Positions 1 through 6,175 are shown, numbered from the stretch's first letter. The stretch is DNA of 8,492 nucleotides from M3007 sp038327555 (GCA_038327555.1 JBBQLD010000193.1:1-8492), one strand, 5' to 3'. Numbers and translations are program-made. The notes: generated from the sequence alone by a model not told the origin.

Positions 1-94
1 CGATGATTTCGACATCCGTATTCTCGAAACCCTCTGGCAGTTGAACCGTCACCTGACCATTGTGGACAACCGAATGTGTGCGATAGGCTTGCAT
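1..94 (-). CDS. Small antitoxin-like protein, N-terminal part only
   Basis: This is the start of a minus-strand gene that runs off the left edge. Thirty-one codons are visible, beginning at the ATG at 94-92, and they read MQAYRTHSVVHNGQVTVQLP followed by EGFENTDVEII. The pattern of a short beta strand, a turn with NGQV, and then a V-Q-L-P-x-x-F segment resembles small (about 60-80 residue) antitoxin-like proteins common in Bacteroidota and cyanobacteria, which usually precede a toxin gene. That family assignment is from memory of similar sequences, not a search. The leader just before the ATG is A/T-rich with no Shine-Dalgarno sequence, as is usual in Bacteroidota. A TACTTTTG box lies 18 bases upstream. 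The partner gene, if any, lies outside the window, so a toxin-antitoxin role is inference. Confidence 0.6.
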   Translation of the reverse strand, partial: MQAYRTHSVVHNGQVTVQLPEGFENTDVEII

Positions 95-111
95 AATTTT
101 TTATTTGAGAA

Positions 112-119
112 CAAAAGTA
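112..119 (-). promoter_or_regulatory. Candidate Bacteroidota -7 box (TACTTTTG)
   Basis: The minus strand reads TACTTTTG, an exact match to the Bacteroidota primary sigma factor -7 consensus TAnnTTTG. It sits 17 bases before the ATG of the antitoxin-like gene. I could not find a convincing -33 TTTG at the usual spacing of about 19-21 bases, so only half of the promoter is supported. Confidence 0.35.
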
Positions 120-123
120 AGGA

Positions 124-135
124 TTTTGCGCAAAA
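124..135. promoter_or_regulatory. 12-bp perfect palindrome TTTTGCGCAAAA, possible operator
   Basis: TTTTGCGCAAAA is a perfect palindrome that lies 4 bases upstream of the TACTTTTG box of the antitoxin-like gene. Antitoxins commonly repress their own promoters by binding palindromes at this position. The operator role is inferred from position and symmetry only. Confidence 0.3.
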
Positions 136-141
136 CTTAGC

Positions 142-255
142 TCACCGCTTGAAGCCAAGCCCCGGATTATCATAGTGCTTCACCAAATAATCCCGCAAAA
201 TCTTATGCCTAAAACACCAGGTGGCCCTGCGCTGGCGCCGAGCTATGCTGCTTCC
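142..255 (-). other. Coding-like stretch in frame after the PgeF stop
   Basis: Directly after the PgeF TAG stop, the same minus-strand reading frame stays open for 37 codons before TGA at 144-142. It ends in a protein-like sequence, HKILRDYLVKHYDNPGLGFK then R. There is no ATG in the stretch; the only possible internal starts are TTG or GTG. It could be the C-terminal remnant of another gene, a read-through tail, or chance. I do not recognise the family. The remaining bases, 95-141, hold the upstream region of the antitoxin-like gene. Confidence 0.25.
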
Positions 256-1032
256 CTACCCCCGCAATCCAATCACTCCCATTCCCCGACCCGTAACCCC
301 GGCATCTTTTCGGTGCGAGAAAAAGTCCGTATGATGTACCACTGTGCAATAAGGCGAGATTTCAACTTGATTTTGCGGAATACCAAACCCATGCAACTGC
401 GCAGCATTGGCTTTTTTCAAATCGACAAAAAACTTACCGCGCTCGACATCAAAGCGTTTGAAGGACTCCGTGAATTCCTCCGCCACCTCATTGCCAACTT
501 CGAAAGAGCATTCATCAATGCAGGCGCCGATGTAGGCAAAGCAATCTATGCCCTGCGTTCCGAAGCTTTGTTCCATATAATTCATGGTTTTAGTCACAAT
601 CTCAGCCACTGTACCGCGCCATCCAGCATGAATGGCAGCCACTGCCTGCTGTCGGGCATCGTACACTAAAATCGGCGTACAATCCGCTATCGAAACCGCC
701 AGCAATATGCCTGGCACATTTGTCACCAGTGCATCAAAACCCTGGCTTCCGCCGGGTGCAGTAGCTTGCCTAATTTGGTCTCCATGCACTTGCCTGGCCC
801 AGGCCATTTGCGCAGGCTGAAAACCCAGTTCGGCACAAAATCGTTGACGGTTTTCGGCTATATTGGCAGGGTCATCGGCAGTGCTTTTGCCCAGATTCAG
901 CGATTGGTAGGGTAAAGGGCTGATACCGCCATGACGGGTGCTTTGTGCCGCCGCAATATTCGGAAATTGGGCGAAAATGGCGGGCGAGAGGTGCGTTTTT
1001 TCCAAAAGGCCATCAGTTTGATTGAACCACAA
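256..1032 (-). CDS. pgeF: Peptidoglycan editing factor PgeF (YfiH/laccase-domain family)
   Basis: A cytoplasmic zinc-dependent protein of the YfiH/DUF152 family. In E. coli it prevents misincorporation of wrong amino acids (such as L-Ser in place of L-Ala) into peptidoglycan precursors; older annotations call it polyphenol oxidase or laccase. With the start at 1032 it has 258 residues, normal for the family. Visible signatures are S-T-R-H-G-G-I-S-P near 31-39, S-L-N-L-G near 44-48, the metal-site residues His83 (Q-V-H-G-D), Cys118 (A-D-C-T-P) and His135 (A-I-H-A-G-W-R-G), and the C-terminal F-F-S-H-R-K-D then T-G-R-G-M-G-V-I-G-L. The start is unusual: no ATG lies between the upstream in-frame stop (1095-1093) and residue 76, so translation probably begins at TTG 1032 or TTG 1005. 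The nearby gene on the other side is divergent, so it seems to have its own transcript. Confidence 0.93.
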   Translation of the reverse strand: MWFNQTDGLLEKTHLSPAIFAQFPNIAAAQSTRHGGISPLPYQSLNLGKSTADDPANIAENRQRFCAELGFQPAQMAWARQVHGDQIRQATAPGGSQGFDALVTNVPGILLAVSIADCTPILVYDARQQAVAAIHAGWRGTVAEIVTKTMNYMEQSFGTQGIDCFAYIGACIDECSFEVGNEVAEEFTESFKRFDVERGKFFVDLKKANAAQLHGFGIPQNQVEISPYCTVVHHTDFFSHRKDAGVTGRGMGVIGLRG

Positions 1033-1165
1033 AAGAACACAAAAGTCGGGTGGCGTGTTTTGGCCAAAATTGCTCCCTACATTTTTTAGACCCTATAAAG
1101 GCTGCACTTTATCGAATTTTAAAAACCTTGTCTCTATTAGCAAAAAATAGCGGCATATCGTGTGC

Positions 1166-1173
1166 TACTTTTG
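1166..1173 (+). promoter_or_regulatory. Candidate -7 box (TACTTTTG) for the ABC permease
   Basis: TACTTTTG matches TAnnTTTG exactly and lies 55 bases before the preferred ATG at 1229. It also falls inside the longer reading of the ORF that starts at 1160, which argues against that upstream start. No clear -33 element is visible. The PgeF-permease gap around it (1033-1228) holds no other feature that I can support. Confidence 0.3.
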
Positions 1174-1228
1174 GAACGCCAAAGCTTTAAGACTCAGGTG
1201 GAGTTTGCCACATTTTAAATTTAAAAAT

Positions 1229-2470
1229 ATGCCTTATTCAGAAATACTCAGCATGGCCCTTAAAAACATCAGAGCCAATATGTTGCGCTCGGTGCTCACC
1301 TTGCTCATCATTGCATTTGGGATCATGGCGCTGGTAGGAATTCTGACGGCCATTGACGCCATTGCATTTTCACTCAGCGATAACCTCTCGAATCTTGGGG
1401 CCAACTCTTTTAGCATCGAACGGAAGGACAGTGATGTGAAAAGTAATCGTCATGGTAGACAGCAAAAAGCGTCTGAACCTGTGACGTACAAACAATCCAT
1501 GGAATTCAAAGAGCGTTTTGATTACCCTGCAAAAGTCGCTGTGGGATGCTACGGAACGGGTAGCGCAACGGTGAAATTTGGCGAAAAGAAGACAAACCCG
1601 AATGTGATTTTCAACGGCGCAGACGAGAATTTTATGGATGTAAAAGGAGTGGAAATCGCTTCTGGGCGCAATTTTTCAAAGATAGAAGTCGAAAGCGGCG
1701 CGCCAGTAGCGGTCATTGGGTCAGATATCGTGAAAATCCTTTTCGACAGCAAAAACGAAAAGGCCTTGGATCAAATCATTTCCGTAAACGCACACCGCTA
1801 CCGAGTAGTGGGAGTTATGGCCACCAAAGGTTCTTCAATGAATGAATCAAGCGACCGAAAAGTGTACGCCCCGCTCGTCAATGTGAAAGCGCTTTTTGGC
1901 GCTGGCGACGACCGGGATTATTTCCTCATGGTGGCCGTGCAAGACGCGACAGTCATGGATGGGGCGCAATCAGAAGCTACAGGTCTTTTTCGCCAAATTC
2001 GTGGCCTAAGACCCGGTGAAGAGGATGATTTTGAGCTTTTTGCTAGCGACGGCATCGTGGCTATCCTTAAAGAAAACACGGTAACGCTGCGCCTTGCCGC
2101 GGTGGCCATTGGCCTGATGACCCTACTTGGTGCAGCCATCGGTCTAATGAATATTATGCTGGTTAGTGTGACGGAGCGCACCCGCGAAATCGGCATTTCC
2201 AAAGCGCTTGGCGCCACCCGCCGAAGTATCATGCTCCAATTCCTTACCGAGGCCATTGCCATTTGTCAAATTGGCGGATTGGTCGGCATTTTTCTGGGCA
2301 TCCTAATTGGCAACATCATGACTGTTGTACTTGGCGGAACCTTCCTGATTCCATGGCTTTGGATGTTGCTTGGTTTCTCCCTTTGCATGATTGTGGGCAT
2401 GGTATCGGGTTTTTATCCAGCTATGAAAGCGGCGCGTCTGGATCCGATTGAGTCGTTGCGCTATGAGTAA
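1229..2470 (+). CDS. ABC transporter permease, MacB/FtsX family
   Basis: An inner-membrane permease subunit of the MacB/FtsX (type VII) ABC superfamily, 413 residues from ATG 1229. These proteins pair with a LolD/MacB-like ATPase and use mechanotransmission to move peptides, lipoproteins or antibiotics across the envelope. The layout is classical: N-terminal A-L-K-N-I-R-A-N and TM1 (about 19-45), a large periplasmic MacB-PCD-type domain (about 50-280) with A-S-G-R near 144-147 and A-V-I-G near 161-164, then TM2 (about 285-315), TM3 (about 340-365) and TM4 (about 375-398). The cytoplasmic signature T-E-R-T-R-E-I-G-I-S-K-A-L-G-A-T-R-R at 315-332 and the tail P-A-M-K-A-A-R-L-D-P-I-E-S-L-R are diagnostic. 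ATG 1229 is preferred over 1160 because homologues begin close to this point and it follows an A-rich leader. No ATPase or membrane-fusion gene is adjacent in the window, so the substrate is unknown. Confidence 0.9.
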   Translation: MPYSEILSMALKNIRANMLRSVLTLLIIAFGIMALVGILTAIDAIAFSLSDNLSNLGANSFSIERKDSDVKSNRHGRQQKASEPVTYKQSMEFKERFDYPAKVAVGCYGTGSATVKFGEKKTNPNVIFNGADENFMDVKGVEIASGRNFSKIEVESGAPVAVIGSDIVKILFDSKNEKALDQIISVNAHRYRVVGVMATKGSSMNESSDRKVYAPLVNVKALFGAGDDRDYFLMVAVQDATVMDGAQSEATGLFRQIRGLRPGEEDDFELFASDGIVAILKENTVTLRLAAVAIGLMTLLGAAIGLMNIMLVSVTERTREIGISKALGATRRSIMLQFLTEAIAICQIGGLVGIFLGILIGNIMTVVLGGTFLIPWLWMLLGFSLCMIVGMVSGFYPAMKAARLDPIESLRYE

Positions 2471-2471
2471 G

Positions 2472-2555
2472 TATGAAGTATGATGTATGAACTATGAAGT
2501 ATGATGTATGAACTATGAAGTATGATGTATGAACTATGAAGTATTATGTATGAAC
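2472..2555. repeat. Four tandem 21-bp repeats built of TATGAnn heptamers
   Basis: Four head-to-tail copies of a 21-base unit (2472-2492, 2493-2513, 2514-2534, 2535-2555). Each unit is itself three heptamers: TATGAAG, TATGATG, TATGAAC. Copies 1-3 are identical; copy 4 has one change (TATTATG in its middle heptamer). The array starts one base after the permease stop codon, whose last codons (TATGAGT) already resemble the heptamer. All three plus-strand frames contain TGA. The rest of the gap (2556-2654) is an AT-rich leader to the next gene. Confidence 0.95.
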
Positions 2556-2654
2556 TATATTGGGGGTTGTAGTTATATATGTATTTGAATATCAGGCACT
2601 TAAGTCTCCAAAAAACGCATTCACTCAAACAATTTTAATTCAAAAAAGACTAAA

Positions 2655-3074
2655 ATGGGCGAACTTGAAGATTTTAAAGTGAACACCAAAACCAAACTTT
2701 CAGTACTCTGGACGTCAGTGACGCTTTGCTATTTATATGGCGACTATTTTGAATTGTATGTCCCTCAAAAAATTGAAGGATTAATTAACGGAGAAAATTT
2801 ATTGGATAACCCAACTAAACTATTTGGGGCATCAGTATTATTGGCAATTCCTGCTTTAATGGTTATGCTATCCTTGCTTTTGAAGCCTAAAATAAGCAGG
2901 TGGTTAAATATTATTTTTGGGATATTTTTCACGGGCATTATGGTATTAATTGCTTGTACAAATACCAAGTCTTGGTATACTTTTTATGTATTTCTAGCAA
3001 TTGTTGAAAGTTTAGTTACCCTGCAAATTGTTTGGTATGCCTGGAAGTGGCCTAAACAGGTATCGAAAATATAA
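2655..3074 (+). CDS. DUF6326-type four-helix membrane protein
   Basis: A 139-residue integral membrane protein of unknown function. The sequence matches my recollection of DUF6326 proteins of Bacteroidota: D-F-K-V-N near 6-10, L-W-T-S-V-T near 18-23, Y-L-Y-G-D-Y-F-E-L near 26-34, G-L-I-N-G-E near 42-47, and the C-terminal I-V-W-Y-A-W-K-W-P near 125-133. Four hydrophobic helices are visible, about 13-33, 56-76, 82-101 and 107-128, with no signal peptide. The length is typical for the family. The ATG at 2655 follows an A-rich leader with no Shine-Dalgarno sequence. The DUF4386-like gene starts 8 bases downstream, so the two were probably co-transcribed. The gene is markedly AT-rich compared with its right-hand neighbour, which may indicate transfer. 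Confidence 0.8.
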   Translation: MGELEDFKVNTKTKLSVLWTSVTLCYLYGDYFELYVPQKIEGLINGENLLDNPTKLFGASVLLAIPALMVMLSLLLKPKISRWLNIIFGIFFTGIMVLIACTNTKSWYTFYVFLAIVESLVTLQIVWYAWKWPKQVSKI

Positions 3075-3082
3075 ATGAAAAA

Positions 3083-3403
3083 ATGTCGAATACAGAAGTA
3101 ATAATTTCAAACAAAAAAAACGCTAGAATAGCCGGAGCGCTATATATCATGGTTGTACTAACTGGAATTTTCAGTTTAGCCTATGTTCCGACTCAACTTA
3201 TTGTCTGGGATAATGCATCAACCACCTTTCAAAATATTGTTGCCGCTGAACTGCTATTCCGATTTGGTATTGTAAGCCGTGCGCATGTTATGAGCGTTTT
3301 ATTTGTGAAAAATGCTTTTCAACGGTACTTACTGCCCCGCAATCTCGCGCATCCTTGCCAGCAGATTTGTGGCTCGTTGATTTTGAGGCGTGATGCTCAC
3401 TGA
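3083..3403 (+). pseudogene. DUF4386-type membrane protein, 3'-truncated
   Basis: The first 65 residues look like the N-terminus of a DUF4386 protein (about 220-230 residues, six or so helices, function unknown). They include K-K-N-A-R-I-A-G-A-L-Y near 11-21, a first helix about 16-36, Q-L-I-V-W-D-N near 38-44, and F-R-F-G-I-V-S at 59-65. In intact members the next helix follows at once. Here the sequence after base 3277 turns polar and unrelated, and the frame runs on to TGA at 3403 only by overlapping the 3' end of the convergent TPR gene. About two thirds of the protein is missing and does not reappear elsewhere in the window. The gene lies 8 bases after the DUF6326-type gene, consistent with a former two-gene operon. 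It is almost certainly non-functional, unless the junction is an assembly error. Confidence 0.75.
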
Positions 3404-5389
3404 CTTTTCCGCATCCGCCAATCCGCCTGCCCGATTGTTGTTGTTGAACCGCGATACCGCTCGTTCCAGATAGGCATCTGAGTAACGCTGTTTTTCTTCA
3501 GCTATTTTAAGCGTCTGCGGCGATTTTTCCATCGTTTCGATGACTTCGGTCAACGTTCGTTCGGCCTCAGCGAAACGTTTGAGGTTGTTCAGTGTGGTGC
3601 CTCGCATTTGTTTGAATTGCAAGGCTTTGTGTGGGGCAAGCATCGCAGCGGTGTCAAGGTCAGCGATGGCGCGTTCGGGATAGATTGTGAGCGCGGTGAA
3701 AGCCCGATTGAAATAGGTGTCAGCATTGTTCGGATTTAGTGCGATAGATTGGGCGTACAGCGAAAACGCCCGGTCACGAAGGGTTTGCTGTGCGGCTGGA
3801 TCTTTGGCCGTGTTGGCTTTGATCGCAATACAGTTTGCCAGCGCGCTGAATACGTTGGCGCGCGTACAGCCATCCTGCACGGCACGTTCGAGCATTTGTT
3901 CGGCTTCAGGCACTCGGTTCATTTTGCCATACCAGTTGGCCAGCGATTCGAGGGCCTGGTCTTCGGCAGGGTAATAACGCAGCACCTGTTGCCAGAGGGT
4001 TTCAGAATTCTGCCAGGTCTTGGTTTGTTCGCGACTCAACCAAAGACACCAGATCACAAACAGGCCAATGATAGCCCACCAAACTTTGCGCAATTCGGGT
4101 TTGTTTTTCAAAAAATATACTTCCGCCGCATAAGTCAGCATGAAGAAAACGCCAGCAGAGGGTAGGTAAAAATATCGGTCGGCCATGATGACCACACCTA
4201 CCGAAATGAATTGCAACACGAGCAAAACGGTAGCCATTACCCATCCAAAACCGAAGGCCAGGACGCTTGACTTCGGTTGCCCATGCTCCTCTTCGCCTGC
4301 GGAGTCTTGGGGGGCAGGTTTCAGCCGGAAAATACTCCAAACTGCAAGAGCGATGGTAGTCAGCATGAAAACCGCTCCGCCAAGATAGATGCAGCCGCGC
4401 AATTGAACCTCGGTAGGGTAAGGATAAAACGTGCACAAATCGAGCGGGACAAAGGTTTTTAAGAAGTACATCATGTAACCGTAGCCTGCAAAAAGCAGTT
4501 TCTGGTCGAAGCCAAAAACGCTGGAAAGGGCCTTGGCTTTTTCGGTAGAAAGCGTCAGTAATCCATGAAAATCGCCACCTTTTTGTACATCCAGCGCGAT
4601 GAGGCCAAAGAGCAGGGAAACCGCAAACAAGGGAATTTTTTCGAGCCATACTTTCGCTTTCCCGAGTTCTCGGGATCGCCCATGCCAATAATCAAGTAGT
4701 AGACACACGAGTGGAAAAACCACTGCAACACCCTTGGACAAACAGGACAAGAGCATGAGTCCGAGCGCCAACCAAAGTTTCGTACTGCGCTGCGTTTCCA
4801 AATACCGCCAATAGGAAATACAGCCTGCGAGGAAGAAGAAAACGTAGAGCACATCCTTGCGCTCCGACACCCACACCACCGACTCCGTCCGTAACGGATG
4901 AATGGCAAACAACAATGCCGTCAGCAAAGCCACCGAGCGATATTGCCGTCCCGTGAGCAGCCATACCAGCCAGCACAGCAGCCCGGCATTCATCCAGTGG
5001 ATCAGCACATTGGTCACGATGAAGGACTTGGCCCCTGCGCCAAACAACGCCGAATTCAGCCACAGCGACCACATGGTGAGCGGGTGGTAGTTCAGCGACA
5101 CCACCTGAGTCCCGAATGCCTTAAAACTCGCCGCCGTGGGGTTCAGGATCATCGGGTTCTCGTAAACGTACACATGGTCGTCCCAGGAAACGAACTCATG
5201 TCCGAAGGCGCCGCTGAAGGCGGCTAAAATGGCGGCGAGGAGTGCGCCGAGTGTGAGGAGGAACCAGTTTTGGCCCTCCCTCGCTGAAGCTACGGCGGCT
5301 AAAGGAGGCCGGGATGAAGGTTTCGGTTTGCCCGCCGCGTCTCTACTGGTAGGGGCGAGGACAGTGGGTTGCGTTTTTTTCTTTGTCAT
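3329..5389 (-). CDS. TMTC-like GT-C membrane glycosyltransferase with C-terminal TPR domain
   Basis: A 686-residue polytopic membrane protein resembling the O-mannosyltransferase-like/TMTC group of GT-C glycosyltransferases, which use lipid-linked sugars to modify proteins on the outer face of the inner membrane. Residues 1-40 are a Lys/Pro/Ala-rich cytoplasmic tail, followed by TM1 (about 42-62). The first outer loop has W-D-D (69-71), the usual site of the GT-C catalytic Asp, and N-Y-H-P-L-T near 100-105. H-P-L-R-T-E-S-V-V-W-V-S-E-R-K-D-V-L-Y at 164-182 is the hallmark segment. About ten further helices extend to about 452, with A-D-R-Y-F-Y-L-P-S-A-G at 403-413. Residues about 460-686 form TPR-type helix pairs (for example N-P-N-N-A-D-T-Y-F-N-R-A near 552-563). 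The ATG at 5389 gives a full-length protein. A 58-base gap separates it from the upstream gene on the same strand. Sugar and target are unknown. Confidence 0.85.
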   Translation of the reverse strand: MTKKKTQPTVLAPTSRDAAGKPKPSSRPPLAAVASAREGQNWFLLTLGALLAAILAAFSGAFGHEFVSWDDHVYVYENPMILNPTAASFKAFGTQVVSLNYHPLTMWSLWLNSALFGAGAKSFIVTNVLIHWMNAGLLCWLVWLLTGRQYRSVALLTALLFAIHPLRTESVVWVSERKDVLYVFFFLAGCISYWRYLETQRSTKLWLALGLMLLSCLSKGVAVVFPLVCLLLDYWHGRSRELGKAKVWLEKIPLFAVSLLFGLIALDVQKGGDFHGLLTLSTEKAKALSSVFGFDQKLLFAGYGYMMYFLKTFVPLDLCTFYPYPTEVQLRGCIYLGGAVFMLTTIALAVWSIFRLKPAPQDSAGEEEHGQPKSSVLAFGFGWVMATVLLVLQFISVGVVIMADRYFYLPSAGVFFMLTYAAEVYFLKNKPELRKVWWAIIGLFVIWCLWLSREQTKTWQNSETLWQQVLRYYPAEDQALESLANWYGKMNRVPEAEQMLERAVQDGCTRANVFSALANCIAIKANTAKDPAAQQTLRDRAFSLYAQSIALNPNNADTYFNRAFTALTIYPERAIADLDTAAMLAPHKALQFKQMRGTTLNNLKRFAEAERTLTEVIETMEKSPQTLKIAEEKQRYSDAYLERAVSRFNNNNRAGGLADAEKSVSITPQNQRATNLLARMREIAGQ

Positions 5390-5447
5390 AGGTGTTTCGT
5401 TGTGCTTGGGTTTTATTCGTCTGACGACTCAAAGCTATCTGACCGAT

Positions 5448-5861
5448 TTACCCGCTTGATTTTCCTAGTTTTCGGAAGGCTTGGATGGTTTGGTAGGCGA
5501 AGTATGCAACTATGATTCGACTGATGAAATCCCAAATACGCGCCAAAGGATTGATATCTTTTTCGTCTATTGGAGCAACGGAATCTAAATCTCGCAAAGG
5601 GTTGAGATAACAAGGGGCATAAGATACTATTCTGACAAATTCTATCAAATTACCCATACTTTTTAATTCAATATTGAAGATAATGCCTTGGCAAAGACAG
5701 AATACAGAATAGCAGATTACTACCGCCCAAAAAGTTCTTTTTGCACCTAAAAGCCAATCATTTCCATAATTCGTTGAGTACTTGTTGAGTCGGAGCATCC
5801 ACCGTTCCCCACGATTAGAGTTATTGGGATTCAAATTCAATTCATCCAAATAGGCATTCAT
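5448..5861 (-). CDS. Two-helix membrane protein, probably a C-terminal remnant of a longer protein
   Basis: A 137-residue AT-rich ORF. Visible are a polar N-terminus (1-20), the segment R-L-N-K-Y-S-T-N-Y-G-N-D-W at 24-36, TM1 about 42-62, an amphipathic stretch with Y-L-N-P-L-R-D at 85-91, then A-R-I-W-D-F-I-S-R-I-I-V-A-Y-F-A-Y-Q-T-I at 107-126 forming TM2, and Q-A-F-R-K-L-G-K near 127-134. This arrangement resembles the C-terminal membrane module of long Bacteroidota proteins whose N-terminal half carries pentapeptide-like repeats (from memory, not a search). Upstream of ATG 5861 the same frame stays open for 15 more codons (ending L-P-Y-L-A-Y-E) before a stop inside a hairpin repeat, so the 5' half may have been lost there. 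The ATG overlaps the stop of a 46-codon ORF as ATGA. Function unknown. Confidence 0.6.
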   Translation of the reverse strand: MNAYLDELNLNPNNSNRGERWMLRLNKYSTNYGNDWLLGAKRTFWAVVICYSVFCLCQGIIFNIELKSMGNLIEFVRIVSYAPCYLNPLRDLDSVAPIDEKDINPLARIWDFISRIIVAYFAYQTIQAFRKLGKSSG

Positions 5862-5998
5862 CTCGTAAGCCAGATAAGGGAGGGAGGTGAAAATTTGTCA
5901 ACTTTTAAAAATTTGACAAATTTGGATTGCTTCACAAACACCTCCGCAGGCATCTTCTTGCGCGGGGCGTTAACAGAAGAAATGGTATTCGTATCCAT
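5858..5998 (-). CDS. Possible 46-residue ORF crossing a palindromic repeat
   Basis: It starts at ATG 5998 and reads M-D-T-N-T-I-S-S-V-N-A-P-R-K-K-M-P-A-E-V. It passes through the 5891-5923 palindrome, which encodes K-F-V-K-F-L-K-V-D-K-F, and ends at TGA 5860-5858, overlapping the ATG of the next gene by ATGA. The first 25 codons look protein-like. The rest is repeat-derived or out of frame with the downstream coding region. It could be a small coupled upstream gene, or the N-terminal fragment of a gene interrupted by the repeat. I do not recognise the family. Confidence 0.3.
   Translation of the reverse strand: MDTNTISSVNAPRKKMPAEVFVKQSKFVKFLKVDKFSPPSLIWLTR
5891..5923. repeat. Hairpin with 11-bp arms (AAATTTGTCAA / TTGACAAATTT)
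   Basis: Perfect inverted repeat AAATTTGTCAA (5891-5901) and TTGACAAATTT (5913-5923) with an 11-base AT-rich spacer. It lies 30 bases upstream of the two-helix membrane gene. It reads the same on both strands and has no GC-rich stem, so it looks more like a dispersed palindromic repeat or a protein-binding site than an intrinsic terminator. Confidence 0.85.
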
Positions 5999-6033
5999 AG
6001 GTCAATAGTTTTGCACTGATCGTGACCGGTAGC

Positions 6034-6073
6034 ACGGCCTTTAGGCCGTCGGGATAAGGGGCGTTCACGCCCC
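6034..6073. repeat. Paired GC-rich hairpins, dispersed-repeat type
   Basis: Two perfect 7-bp-stem palindromes with 2-base centres lie 8 bases apart: ACGGCCT/AGGCCGT (6034-6049) and GGGGCGT/ACGCCCC (6058-6073). The pair resembles compact REP/BIME-like elements scattered in many Bacteroidota genomes. That comparison is from memory. No target-site duplication is evident around it. Confidence 0.8.
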
Positions 6074-6136
6074 TGTTTGTGTCATGCCTTTTACGATATA
6101 GTCTACGGCAGTAGCGATGAGTGTTTGGAGTACCAT
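6065..6136 (-). other. Possible 23-residue ORF abutting the hairpin pair
   Basis: The ORF starts at ATG 6136, reads M-V-L-Q-T-L-I-A-T-A-V-D-Y-I-V-K-G-M-T-Q and continues T-G-A, then stops inside the second GC-rich hairpin. It looks like the beginning of a real protein, and an in-frame stop 21 bases upstream fixes the start. It may be a 5' gene remnant cut off by the repeat. It is too short to assign. Confidence 0.2.
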
Positions 6137-6175
6137 GTTGACGTGGGTTGGTTTTTATTTGAATCGAGTGCAAAA

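Noticed and set aside
175..669. 164-residue plus-strand ORF
   Set aside because: It lies antisense to the well-supported PgeF gene and shows no domain-like sequence.
1160..1228. Upstream ATG extension of the ABC permease (23 extra residues)
   Set aside because: The extra residues do not resemble the family's N-terminus, and a candidate promoter box falls within them. ATG 1229 has the better leader.
2472..2555. CRISPR array
   Set aside because: The 21-bp units are directly contiguous with no spacers, and no cas genes are present.
4002..4688. 228-residue minus-strand ORF inside the TPR glycosyltransferase gene
   Set aside because: It is an alternative frame of a gene with clear family motifs. 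Its composition is rich in Arg, Trp and Cys, typical of a shadow frame.
5891..5923. Intrinsic transcription terminator
   Set aside because: The stem is AT-rich with no T-tract after it, and it lies upstream of the neighbouring gene's start, not at a gene end.
5970..6173. 67-residue minus-strand ORF across the twin hairpins
   Set aside because: Most of it is translation of the palindromic element. No family resemblance beyond the repeat itself.
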